From NCBI GenBank assembly GCA_017964755.1, contig JAGCRI010000190.1, forward strand, positions 1-15,095: a stretch of 15,095 nucleotides of DNA, written 5' to 3'. Position 1 is the first letter of the stretch. The number at the start of each line of letters is the position of its first letter. The notes beneath the pieces were generated by a model. That model had not been told where the DNA came from. It saw only the letters and a list, made by a program, of their open reading frames with translations, and did not search any database. Shown here piece after piece: positions 1-7,372 of this stretch. The position numbers and the translations under genes are program-made. The DNA is from Bacteroidales bacterium. Lineage in GTDB: Bacteria > Bacteroidota > Bacteroidia > Bacteroidales > WCHB1-69.

Positions 1-2
1 CC

Positions 3-1127
3 ACAGGCCGCCCCGATGTCGGTGATGCAAGACTCATCTTCTGCAACACAAATCTCGAATTTTTCTGTGCCGAATGGCTGGGCACTCTCGTCGCAGAGTC
101 TGCCGAACAATTCCAACGCCAGTGCATTAAGACAAGTAAGGCGCTTGCCAACATCGCCGCTGACATTTATGCTGTGGAGGAGATTCAGCAGGGCGATACT
201 TCAATACGCTGTCTTACAAACCTTCTTAATGCGAGGATGGCACCGGTCAAGTACTGTTATGTGGACGACGGCGACTATGAACAGAGCGTATATTCTAAAG
301 TCGGGTTCATTTACCGCTCCGACAAGGTTATGCCTGTGTTGGAACTCGGTCATCCATATACTCACAATCCGCTTTATATCTACAATGAATATGTTCAGGC
401 ATTTGATGAAATAGCTACAGGAGAGCGTTTTGTGCTGAGTGTTAACCATTTTGCATCAAAATATGGTGATACATCGTATGCCTGTGCCGAGTCAAACAAT
501 ATCAGAATGTCGAATGTGAAGCATTTGGCAGATTTTCTGAACGCAAAATTGAATGATAATTATTACGATGATGATGATATACTCATTGTCGGCGACCTGA
601 ACTGCAATACGATGGAAGAGCCGATTAGGTTTCTTGACTCATTGGGGTATGAGGACCAGATGACGAGGTTTGCTCCTGCTGAATACAGCTATGTTTATGA
701 CAACAATGTCTCTTATTTGGACCACGCATTTGCTTCGCAGAAGCTACGCGGTCAAATTACCGGCGCCGCACCTTATCATATCAATGCAGACGAAGACGGT
801 GCTCTCTCATACCAATATAGTAGTGACACATCAATGTACAGCTATTCAGACCACGACCCGATAATAATTGGGCTGACATTAAGCGGCAAGTCTGATGAGG
901 ACAGCACGCGAATTGGCGAGGTGACGACAGCCGAGCCAGTGATTATCAGTGGTGGTTGCGGACGTCTTTCTGTTCGGAGCGAAATTGCCGCTGATGTTGC
1001 AGTTTATGACATCGCCGGCCGTGAAATTGCTGTTCAGGCAAAGGTTACTCAATTTGAAATAGCATTGCCCAAGGGCATATATATAGTCCGCTTCGGTCGC
1101 CATGGTAAAAAAGTTATTGTTTGGTGA
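3..1127 (+). CDS. Secreted endonuclease/exonuclease/phosphatase-family nuclease with T9SS tail (5'-partial)
   Basis: The frame is open from base 3, so the N-terminus lies outside the window; 374 residues are visible. Motifs match the metal-dependent endonuclease/exonuclease/phosphatase fold, especially extracellular DNases: VNHFASK at about residues 147-153, GDLNCN at about 197-202 (Asp/Asn metal and catalytic site), LDHAFAS at about 239-245 and the closing SDHDP at about 282-286 (catalytic His). From about residue 315 to the end there is a Por-type T9SS sorting domain (VAVYDIAGREI, then GIYIVRFGRHGKKVIVW), which implies export across the outer membrane and surface attachment or release. The likely role is hydrolysis of extracellular nucleic acid, though a phosphodiesterase on another substrate is possible. 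The GTG at 174 is internal and is not the start. A 172-base gap separates it from atpB, where I see no convincing terminator, only a T-run near 1151-1158 without a strong stem. Confidence 0.85.
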   Translation, partial: TGRPDVGDARLIFCNTNLEFFCAEWLGTLVAESAEQFQRQCIKTSKALANIAADIYAVEEIQQGDTSIRCLTNLLNARMAPVKYCYVDDGDYEQSVYSKVGFIYRSDKVMPVLELGHPYTHNPLYIYNEYVQAFDEIATGERFVLSVNHFASKYGDTSYACAESNNIRMSNVKHLADFLNAKLNDNYYDDDDILIVGDLNCNTMEEPIRFLDSLGYEDQMTRFAPAEYSYVYDNNVSYLDHAFASQKLRGQITGAAPYHINADEDGALSYQYSSDTSMYSYSDHDPIIIGLTLSGKSDEDSTRIGEVTTAEPVIISGGCGRLSVRSEIAADVAVYDIAGREIAVQAKVTQFEIALPKGIYIVRFGRHGKKVIVW

Positions 1128-1299
1128 GTCCCAAATTTAAGTTCCTGCTGATTTTTTTTAAGTGTAATACTTGAGCCAATCTGCGAAATCTGTGCAAGAA
1201 TAAAAATCTGCCAATTATAATAAAGTTTATTCAGAAAAAAATTGTATATTGCGGCTTGATTTAAAAAAATCGTGGTAAAAGGTAATAAACTAATTTATA

Positions 1300-2484
1300 A
1301 TGACATACAATAACAAACGCTTTTTTCTGACAGGAGTTTTAATTGCTATTTTCGCACTTTTTTCTTCAATAAGTGTCAAAGCAGAGGAGGAAGCCAAGGC
1401 TTTTGACCCGGGTGAAGTCATCATCGGGCATATTATTGACAGTTACGGCTGGCACATAGCCGGCGATGTCAGTGTGCCGCTGCCGATAATATTGTTTGAC
1501 CAAGGCAAACCGGTGGTTTTCATGTCAAGCAAATTTCATCATGGTCACTGCGCATACAAAGGCTATGCCATAGGTTTCACCCCTGAAAGCAAAGGCAAAA
1601 TCGTGAAATTGGCTGGTGCCAATGCCCAATATACAGGTGAAATTGAAGAACTTGCAGAAAATAATGGAATAGAAGATGTTGCAGGTATGGAGTCACTTAT
1701 AGATAATGAGGCTTTCCTTATAGACATTTCTATAACCAAAAACGTATGCGGGCTTTTTGTGGCGATAATCATCTGCTGTTTTGTATTCCTCAAGGTTGCA
1801 AAACAGTACAAGCAGCGCGAAGGCAAGGCTCCGCACGGACTGCAGGGTGTTGTTGAACCGCTCATCCTCTTTATCCGCGATGAGGTTGCCATTCCTTCTC
1901 TTGGTAAAGACAAATACCAGAAATATTTCCCATATCTTCTCACACTTTTCTTCTTCATTCTTATAAACAATCTTATGGGACTTATCCCGATATTCCCGTT
2001 CGGTGCAAACGTAACCGGCAATATCGCAGTAACAGGCATTCTTGCTGTAATCACATTCTTCGTAACGCAGTTTTCATCAAACAAGACATATTGGAAGCAT
2101 ATTGTGAACACTCCGGGCGTTCCGTGGTGGCTTAAGTTCCCGCTCCCGATTATGCCGGTTGTTGAGATGATTGGTCTTTTCACAAAGCCTTTTGTCCTCA
2201 TGATCCGACTTTTCGCCAACATCACGGCGGGGCATATCATAGTGCTCGGCTTCATAGGCCTGATTTTCATCTTCGGCGCAATGGCTCCGGCACTTGGCTT
2301 CGCTCTCGCTCCGGTATCACTCGTGTTCTACCTCTTCATGGGACTTCTCGAACTTTTGGTTGCTTTCATCCAAGCCTTCGTCTTCACACTTCTTACAGCA
2401 TTATATATAGGTATGGCTATGGAAGAGGAGCACGAAGATGCGCATGAGGCAAACGTAGTGGAATTAAAAACAGAAACAATTTAA
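1300..2484 (+). CDS. atpB: ATP synthase F0 subunit a
   Basis: This is the membrane stator subunit that forms the proton half-channels beside the c-ring. The protein has 394 residues, well above the roughly 270 of E. coli. A signal-like hydrophobic stretch (residues about 8-27, ending near VKA) is followed by an extension of over 100 residues before the first core helix at about 150-165; such extensions are usual in Bacteroidota. The essential arginine is R303 in LMIRLFANITAGH, and Q358 matches E. coli Q252. H312 and E351 sit where E. coli has E219 and H245, the known reciprocal swap. The start is the ATG at 1300, with an AT-rich leader and no clear Shine-Dalgarno. It is first in the run atpB-atpE-atpF-atpH, 41 bases before atpE. 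No atpI, atpD or atpC precedes it. Confidence 0.97.
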   Translation: MTYNNKRFFLTGVLIAIFALFSSISVKAEEEAKAFDPGEVIIGHIIDSYGWHIAGDVSVPLPIILFDQGKPVVFMSSKFHHGHCAYKGYAIGFTPESKGKIVKLAGANAQYTGEIEELAENNGIEDVAGMESLIDNEAFLIDISITKNVCGLFVAIIICCFVFLKVAKQYKQREGKAPHGLQGVVEPLILFIRDEVAIPSLGKDKYQKYFPYLLTLFFFILINNLMGLIPIFPFGANVTGNIAVTGILAVITFFVTQFSSNKTYWKHIVNTPGVPWWLKFPLPIMPVVEMIGLFTKPFVLMIRLFANITAGHIIVLGFIGLIFIFGAMAPALGFALAPVSLVFYLFMGLLELLVAFIQAFVFTLLTALYIGMAMEEEHEDAHEANVVELKTETI

Positions 2485-2525
2485 TACACACATAACACTT
2501 TTTTATTAACCTAAAAATTTACATT

Positions 2526-2783
2526 ATGTCATTCTTAACATTATTACAAGCAGTAGCAGATTACACAGCTATCGGTAAAATGGGTGCTGGCCTTGGCGCA
2601 AGCATCGCAGCTATCGGAGCCGGTATCGGCATCGGCAACATCGGCAAAAGCGCATTGGAATCAATCGCACGTCAGCCTGAAGCAAGCGGTGACATCAGAA
2701 CCAACATGATTCTGTCAGCCGCTTTCATCGAAGGTGTCGCCCTGTTCGCCATCGTCGTCTGCCTGCTGATCGCTGTTGCATAA
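2526..2783 (+). CDS. atpE: ATP synthase F0 subunit c (proteolipid)
   Basis: The 85-residue hairpin protein forms the rotor ring. Helix 1 is glycine-rich (GAGLGASIAAIGAGIGIGNIG, about 20-40), the polar loop carries the RQP motif (R49-Q50-P51), and helix 2 has the ion-binding carboxylate E69 in AAFIEGVALFAIVV. The Gln of helix 1 and the Ser/Thr after the Glu that mark sodium-binding rings (as in Ilyobacter) are absent: a Gly follows E69, and Gly occupies about position 36. Proton coupling is therefore the better inference. The gene is preceded by an A-rich leader without a strong Shine-Dalgarno and is followed 10 bases later by a strong hairpin (2794-2826), which may help set the high c-subunit stoichiometry. 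The length is typical for the family. Confidence 0.97.
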   Translation: MSFLTLLQAVADYTAIGKMGAGLGASIAAIGAGIGIGNIGKSALESIARQPEASGDIRTNMILSAAFIEGVALFAIVVCLLIAVA

Positions 2784-2793
2784 CAGCAAAGCC

Positions 2794-2826
2794 AAAAGTT
2801 TCCCCACGGTTGGTGGGGGAACTTTT
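2794..2826 (+). terminator. 14-bp hairpin between atpE and atpF (attenuator, processing or stability element)
   Basis: Bases 2794-2807 pair with 2813-2826 over 14 consecutive pairs, with one G-U wobble (2801 with 2819) and a 5-base loop (2808-2812). The stem ends in A-A-A-A and T-T-T-T, so the 3' arm itself supplies a short U-run, but C follows at 2827. It could be a partial intrinsic terminator, or an mRNA-stabilising or processing structure that leaves more atpBE than atpFH message. The structure is seen directly; the role is inferred. Confidence 0.7.
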
Positions 2827-2880
2827 CATCAGAAAAATATAGTTAGCATAAAAATATAGACTAAAAACAAACAGAAGAAT

Positions 2881-3375
2881 ATGGAACTTATAACCCCTTC
2901 AATCGGATTACTGTTTTGGATGCTTGTAGGATTCGGCATCTTGTTTTTCATACTTGCCAAATTCGCTTGGCCAATCGTGATGAAGGCAATCAACAGCCGC
3001 GAGGAAAAAATTGAAAGCCAGCTTGCTGAGGCCGAGCGTGTGCGCAATGACATGAAAAACCTTAAATCGGAACATCAGGCTCTTTTGGTACAGGCCAAAG
3101 AGGAACGCGACCAGATTTTGGCTGACGCCCGCAAAATAAGGGAAAAACTCTATGAGGAGACGAAAGAGACAGCCAATAGAGAGGCGCAGGTGATCATATC
3201 AGAGGCCAAAAATGCCATCCATTTCGAGAAGATGAAGGCTATGACAGACATCAAGAACGAAATCGCCAACATGTCTATTGAAATCGCTGAAAAGATCCTC
3301 CGCAATGAGCTTTCGGAAAAAGAAAAACAGGAGGAACTTGTCAACAATCTTCTGAAAGACATTAATCTGAACTGA
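2881..3375 (+). CDS. atpF: ATP synthase F0 subunit b
   Basis: This 164-residue protein is the peripheral stalk that links the membrane a subunit to delta and F1. It has one N-terminal transmembrane helix (about residues 5-28, containing LLFWMLVGFGILFFILAKF) and then a long charged helix (about 35-150) rich in Glu, Lys, Arg and Ala, as expected for the dimeric right-handed coiled coil of b. Size and layout fit the family. The leader of 97 bases after atpE is A-rich and contains the hairpin at 2794-2826. The stop codon is two bases before the atpH start, so these two genes are probably translated from the same message. There is only one b-type gene here; no b' paralogue is visible. Confidence 0.95.
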   Translation: MELITPSIGLLFWMLVGFGILFFILAKFAWPIVMKAINSREEKIESQLAEAERVRNDMKNLKSEHQALLVQAKEERDQILADARKIREKLYEETKETANREAQVIISEAKNAIHFEKMKAMTDIKNEIANMSIEIAEKILRNELSEKEKQEELVNNLLKDINLN

Positions 3376-3377
3376 TT

Positions 3378-3935
3378 ATGAAAAGTACAAAGTTAGCAAA
3401 CAGGTATGCCAACGCCCTCTATATGTTCGCACTCGAACAGAATAAGTTGGAGGAGGTGTATAGTGATATTCTGACTCTCAAGGGTGTCTTCATCGAAAAC
3501 AGGGAACTGCGCGGCATCATAGAACGCCCTGTCCTCTCACCAGACAAGAAAAGACATATCTTTACGGAAATCTTTAAAGGGAAAATTGATGACATTACTT
3601 TCTGTTTCATAATCCTTATTCTTTACAAAAAACGTGAACCATCCTTCATATACATATTTGACGAATTTATCTCATGCTATTATAAGCATCATAATATCAA
3701 GAAAGCCCATGTTACATCAGCGGTTGCCCTCGACAGCGACCTGCTCGGAAAACTGAAGGCCATTCTTGAAGAACAGACACATTCTACAATCGAAATAGAA
3801 CAGACTGTGCAGCCTGAGATTATCGGCGGCTTCATCATCAAAATTGATGACTATCTTATAGATGCAAGTCTTAAAGGGAAAATCAACAAATTGAAATTGG
3901 AGTTCTCGCACAATATTTACAGGGCGGCGTTCTAA
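3378..3935 (+). CDS. atpH: ATP synthase F1 subunit delta (OSCP)
   Basis: The 185-residue protein is the delta/OSCP subunit that joins the b stalk to the top of the alpha3beta3 head. The family's N-terminal signature is present (KLANRYANALYMFALEQNKLEEV, split here as residues 5-14 ANRYANALYM onward). The usual motifs follow: RELRGIIERPVLSPDKK at about residues 38-54, and a C-terminal region with EQTVQPEIIGGFIIKIDDYLIDASLKGK, whose GG and D-SL-GK pattern is conserved (about 141-168). The start ATG at 3378 lies two bases after the atpF stop. In most genomes atpA and atpG follow directly; here a different gene begins 12 bases downstream. Confidence 0.95.
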   Translation: MKSTKLANRYANALYMFALEQNKLEEVYSDILTLKGVFIENRELRGIIERPVLSPDKKRHIFTEIFKGKIDDITFCFIILILYKKREPSFIYIFDEFISCYYKHHNIKKAHVTSAVALDSDLLGKLKAILEEQTHSTIEIEQTVQPEIIGGFIIKIDDYLIDASLKGKINKLKLEFSHNIYRAAF

Positions 3936-3947
3936 CAGATTTTTCCT

Positions 3948-4385
3948 ATGAAGAGAGAGCTGGTTGATGTCTGCATAAAACATCAGGAGGAGGTTGCGCA
4001 AACTGCCAAACAGCTGATGAACGAAGCGCAGCAGATGGCTAACGACTACGGCGCGCCCAAAGACCGCTACGACTCGTTCCGCACCAAGCAGGAACGTATG
4101 GCGGCAATGTACTCAAAACAGTTCGACAACGCACAAGAATCCTTGAGAACACTCATGCTCATTGATCCTGACAAAAAATCAGATTGCGTTGAGTTCGGCA
4201 GCTATGTGACCACCGACCGCCAAAAGATGTTTATATCTGTCAGTATCGGACAGCTGACATGCAAAGATGAGACTTTTTATGCGATTTCAGTCAAAGTGCC
4301 CGTCTATGCCGTGATGAAAGGGAAAAAGGTGGGCGAATCATTTACTTTTAACGGCGTTACTCAAAAAATATTGAATATTATTTAG
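3948..4385 (+). CDS. Small protein with Gre-factor-like C-terminal domain
   Basis: This 145-residue protein starts 12 bases after atpH. Residues about 1-75 are charged and helical (many Gln, Glu, Lys, Ala and Met), consistent with a coiled coil. Residues about 80-145 resemble the FKBP-like C-terminal domain of GreA/GreB: a segment on strand and charge-relay positions (EFGSYVTTDRQKMFISVSIG), then FYAISVKVPVYAVMKGKKVG, where AISxxxPxxxAxxGKKxG is the Gre-type pattern, and a short closing strand. Proteins of this architecture recur in Bacteroidota and are sometimes mislabelled 3-oxoacyl-ACP synthase; nothing here resembles a ketosynthase. A role at RNA polymerase is plausible by fold, but the acidic tip residues of true Gre coiled coils cannot be assigned with certainty. 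The stop codon abuts the next ATG with zero spacing. Confidence 0.65.
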   Translation: MKRELVDVCIKHQEEVAQTAKQLMNEAQQMANDYGAPKDRYDSFRTKQERMAAMYSKQFDNAQESLRTLMLIDPDKKSDCVEFGSYVTTDRQKMFISVSIGQLTCKDETFYAISVKVPVYAVMKGKKVGESFTFNGVTQKILNII

Positions 4386-5492
4386 ATGAAACTTAAAGGT
4401 CTAACATTATTTCTGATTTGTTCTTTCATATTTTCTTTACGAACTTCTGCCCAACAAGAGACTGTTTACGGACATTCAGTGGCTGACGGTCAAGCAGGCA
4501 ATTGCTATTTTTCCATAGGTCAGCCATTTGCAATGCAATGGGGTGATGACAGTTTCCTTTTCACCGAAGGCGTGGCTCAGGCTCACCTTATCAATCTGCA
4601 TTTCAGCACTGACACATGCGAGGGCGAGGGGTACTCAAACATCTGTTTCCAATATGATGCGCAGACTCTACCCGGCGTGTACCGTGACAGCTGCTATAGG
4701 CACGCTGCCACAAGAGGCTATGACTCTGTGTTATACCTTTCATTAAATATTCACCCTGTCTATGCCCGATATGACACGCTCCTCTTTTATGACCGCGTGC
4801 GTGGAAACTGGCAGGAGGGTGATAATGTCATCGCGGGCACCACAGTATTCGGATGCGACAGCAATAGGTATGTGCATGTGATTGTCAAACCGTTTGAATG
4901 CGGTGATCCTTTGTATGATGATGAGGACAATATTTACGGTACGCTTGAAATTGCAGGTGCCTGTTGGACGAAGGAGAATATGCGCTCAACAATATATCCT
5001 GACGGCAGCAAAATTGCGGTGGCAGTGATATATTCTTCCCCTAATGCCCATGATACAACCGGCAACCTTGCCACATACGGGCGTCTTTACACATGGTATT
5101 CGGCAGTAAATATTCCGGAAGGAAGCACTCTTCCACCTCCGTATGATGCCGATTTTGACAGTCTCGTAACAGGGATTTGCCCATACGGGTGGCATATCCC
5201 GACACTTGAAGAATTTCAGGCTCTCGCCTCCTACGGAGCAGACGCACTCCGCAGCACCAACCTCTGGCTTCAGCCAGGAACCAATTCAAGTAACTTCACA
5301 GCACGCCCTGCCGGTAACTATAACCCTGTAAACCAACGTTTTGAAAATCTTTTAGGAAAAACATTCTTGTGGACAACCGAACCGGTGAACCAATATGCAT
5401 ATACAACCCAAATACGTTTTTCATGCGAAGCTCCGCTTTTTATTCCCGAACAGAAATCAGCAGCCTTCAGCGTGAGATGTGTTAAAAACTAA
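4386..5492 (+). CDS. Exported FISUMP-domain protein
   Basis: The 368-residue protein has a signal peptide (about 1-22, cleavage near TSA/Q). Residues about 29-70 form a short module containing YFSIGQPFAMQWG and FTEGVAQAHL, a pattern common before surface domains in Bacteroidota. Residues about 78-170 hold a Cys-containing region whose end, TTVFGCDSNRYVHVIV, resembles the GCDS-type repeats of this phylum. Residues about 178-368 are a FISUMP domain (Fibrobacter succinogenes major paralogous domain): DNIYGTLEIAGACWTKENMR, YGRLYTWYSAV, GICPYGWHIPTLEEFQAL and the terminal FSVRCVKN. The biochemical role of FISUMP domains is not established; surface or extracellular location is expected. No T9SS tail or lipobox is present. 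The start directly abuts the upstream stop, which suggests translational coupling. Confidence 0.85.
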   Translation: MKLKGLTLFLICSFIFSLRTSAQQETVYGHSVADGQAGNCYFSIGQPFAMQWGDDSFLFTEGVAQAHLINLHFSTDTCEGEGYSNICFQYDAQTLPGVYRDSCYRHAATRGYDSVLYLSLNIHPVYARYDTLLFYDRVRGNWQEGDNVIAGTTVFGCDSNRYVHVIVKPFECGDPLYDDEDNIYGTLEIAGACWTKENMRSTIYPDGSKIAVAVIYSSPNAHDTTGNLATYGRLYTWYSAVNIPEGSTLPPPYDADFDSLVTGICPYGWHIPTLEEFQALASYGADALRSTNLWLQPGTNSSNFTARPAGNYNPVNQRFENLLGKTFLWTTEPVNQYAYTTQIRFSCEAPLFIPEQKSAAFSVRCVKN

Positions 5493-5548
5493 AAACTGAT
5501 ACTGATAATATGCAATTTATTCTCATAAATCAAAAACAAAGTTTTAAA

Positions 5549-7354
5549 ATGAAAAAAAATCTGTTTCTTGCGTTTTCACTCTTATTCCTATACGCATTCT
5601 CTTTCGCACAAAACAACTCATTTGTAAGCTATCAGATGGTTGTGCGGAATGCTGCTAACGAGTTGGTGGTTAACCAAAGCAATATAGGTGTTACAATTAC
5701 ACTGTTAAATGATAACAACGGGCCTGTCGCCTATTCGGAAAAGCATACTCTGACGTCTAACAGCAATGGTCTGATTTCGTTTTTCATCGGGAACGGAACA
5801 GTATTGTCCGGCTCTATGAGCGCAGTGACATGGGAAAAAGCATATATAAAGGTTTCTGTGCAAATTCCGGGCGAGACGGCTGTTGAAGTTAAGCGCCCCA
5901 TATCTTCGGTGCCACGCGCATTGTATGCTGATGATGTTGACCATCAAGTGATTGGAGACTATCTTCTTCAAAACCATTTCACCGACTCGGCTTTCGTTAT
6001 GACGGCTATTCCTGACAGTATCAGCGCTTTTATTAACGATAGCGGATATCTGACAGCAGAATCACAAATAATTGACCGTGACGGTGACACCATTTCACTG
6101 ACAGGTGGCAGTTTTGTGGTATTGCCAATAAACAAAATTGAAAATCAGATTACAGGTATTGAAAATACAATTGACAGCATTAGCAATGATTTGTATGACA
6201 ACATTGATACAATAAAAAACAACATTGCCACCATCGAATATGTGTTTGACAGCGTTAAAACTAATTTATACAATGAGATAGACAGTTTGAAGAATAATAT
6301 AACCGTTCTTGAAAACGACATTGATAGTCTTGATAACACAATAGACAGTCTTAAATCTGTAATAGATGATTTACTCACAGATTTCAATGATTTGCAACAT
6401 TCGGTATGTCTTCCGCGAGCCCAGACGAATGTTGTTGACAACATCACTGAGGTCTCAGCCACCTGCGGCGGCAGTGTCATATCGTATTGCGGCACCCCAA
6501 TAACAGAACGCGGAATATGCTATAGCCTCCAACCGGACCCGACCGTTGCCGGTTCGCATGTGGCATGCGGAAACGGTAATGGCGGCTTTTCAGCCCACCT
6601 GACAGGTTTGCAAGGAGCAACCACCTATTATTATCGCTCATACGCCATCTCAGACAATGACACAATTTATGGCACACAAGAGAGTTTCACCACTGTGAAA
6701 CCATGTGGGCAACTGACAATAACAGACATAGATTCAAACATTTACTCAACAGTACAGATAGGTGTTCAGTGTTGGATGAAAGAAAATCTGCGTACTTCAA
6801 GATATTATGACGGGACACCAATAACATACTATACTGGCTCAACAGCGTCAGGGTATTACTATGATTATGCCAAAGATGCTTCTAAAATTGAAAAATACGG
6901 TTTTTTGTATGACTGGAACGCTGCGACAAGAAACTCGAGCAGTAGTGCAATTCCGAGTGGTGTGCGCGGTGCGTGTCCGAAAGGTTGGCACGTGCCAAGC
7001 ACAAAAGAGTGGGACCTGCTTAAACAAACGGTGTCTGCGGACAACTCAAACAAGTGCGGCGGCAGCATTGTGGCGGCATTATGCAGCAGCACCACATGGA
7101 GTGGTAGCAATACAAATTGTACACCAGGGAACCAGAATAGTTCCACATTGAATGCTACAGGGTTCTCAGCGGTGGCAGCCGGCGCCTATTATAATTCCAT
7201 TGATGGTATCGGTACACGATGCTCAATGTGGACAACGACCAATTCGGGTTCTATTGTGCCTTTGGGCATTAAAAACAACTCCACCTCTTTTGATTCATCA
7301 AGCACAGTCTCGCAGGCTGCTCTGAGCGTACGCTGCCTGAGAGATGAAAATTAA
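5549..7354 (+). CDS. Modular exported FISUMP-domain protein with coiled-coil stalk
   Basis: I chose the ATG at 5549 (601 residues) over the upstream in-frame ATG at 5510, because the signal peptide MKKNLFLAFSLLFLYAFSFA/Q starts there. The order of modules is: a beta-rich N-terminal domain (about 24-127, from SYQMVVRNAANELV to RPISSVPRALYADD), as found in tail-fibre-like Bacteroidota surface proteins; a coiled coil of about 13 heptads (about 195-284); an FN3-like domain (about 291-382: TEVSATCGGSV, ITERGICYS, LTGLQGATTYYYRSYA, YGTQESFTT); and a FISUMP domain (about 387-601: DSNIYSTVQIGVQCWMKENLR, YGFLYDWNAA, GACPKGWHVPSTKEWDLL, SVRCLRDEN). This suggests a stalked, probably oligomeric surface protein with a C-terminal head. 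No T9SS tail is seen. It is paralogous to the preceding gene only in the FISUMP part. Confidence 0.85.
   Translation: MKKNLFLAFSLLFLYAFSFAQNNSFVSYQMVVRNAANELVVNQSNIGVTITLLNDNNGPVAYSEKHTLTSNSNGLISFFIGNGTVLSGSMSAVTWEKAYIKVSVQIPGETAVEVKRPISSVPRALYADDVDHQVIGDYLLQNHFTDSAFVMTAIPDSISAFINDSGYLTAESQIIDRDGDTISLTGGSFVVLPINKIENQITGIENTIDSISNDLYDNIDTIKNNIATIEYVFDSVKTNLYNEIDSLKNNITVLENDIDSLDNTIDSLKSVIDDLLTDFNDLQHSVCLPRAQTNVVDNITEVSATCGGSVISYCGTPITERGICYSLQPDPTVAGSHVACGNGNGGFSAHLTGLQGATTYYYRSYAISDNDTIYGTQESFTTVKPCGQLTITDIDSNIYSTVQIGVQCWMKENLRTSRYYDGTPITYYTGSTASGYYYDYAKDASKIEKYGFLYDWNAATRNSSSSAIPSGVRGACPKGWHVPSTKEWDLLKQTVSADNSNKCGGSIVAALCSSTTWSGSNTNCTPGNQNSSTLNATGFSAVAAGAYYNSIDGIGTRCSMWTTTNSGSIVPLGIKNNSTSFDSSSTVSQAALSVRCLRDEN
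6131..6400 (+). repeat. Heptad-repeat coding segment (coiled-coil stalk)
   Basis: The encoded stretch reads as about 13 consecutive seven-residue units with no skip, for example IENTIDS, NIDTIKN, VLENDID, SLDNTID and SLKSVID. Ile, Leu or Val recurs at two core positions, and Asn, Asp and Ser fill the surface. The composition (Ile core, many Asn) resembles the trimeric stalks of fibre proteins, but the oligomeric state is inferred only. Confidence 0.8.
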
Positions 7355-7372
7355 CAAAAACATTTTGACGTC

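Noticed and set aside
174..176. GTG as a start codon for the first nuclease gene
   Set aside because: The frame is open back to base 3 and the upstream residues fit the same protein, so this codon is internal.
1128..1299. Terminator and promoter between the nuclease gene and atpB
   Set aside because: There is a T-run near 1151-1158 and a TATATTGC sequence near 1245, but no stem of useful length and at least two mismatches to the -7 consensus.
1563..2270. Long minus-strand open frame opposite atpB
   Set aside because: It is the antisense shadow of a highly conserved gene; its translation is Ser/Ile/Arg-rich and has no domain-like features.
5510..5548. Upstream ATG extending the second FISUMP protein by 13 residues
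   Set aside because: It would place polar residues before a clean signal peptide; the ATG at 5549 gives a typical signal sequence.
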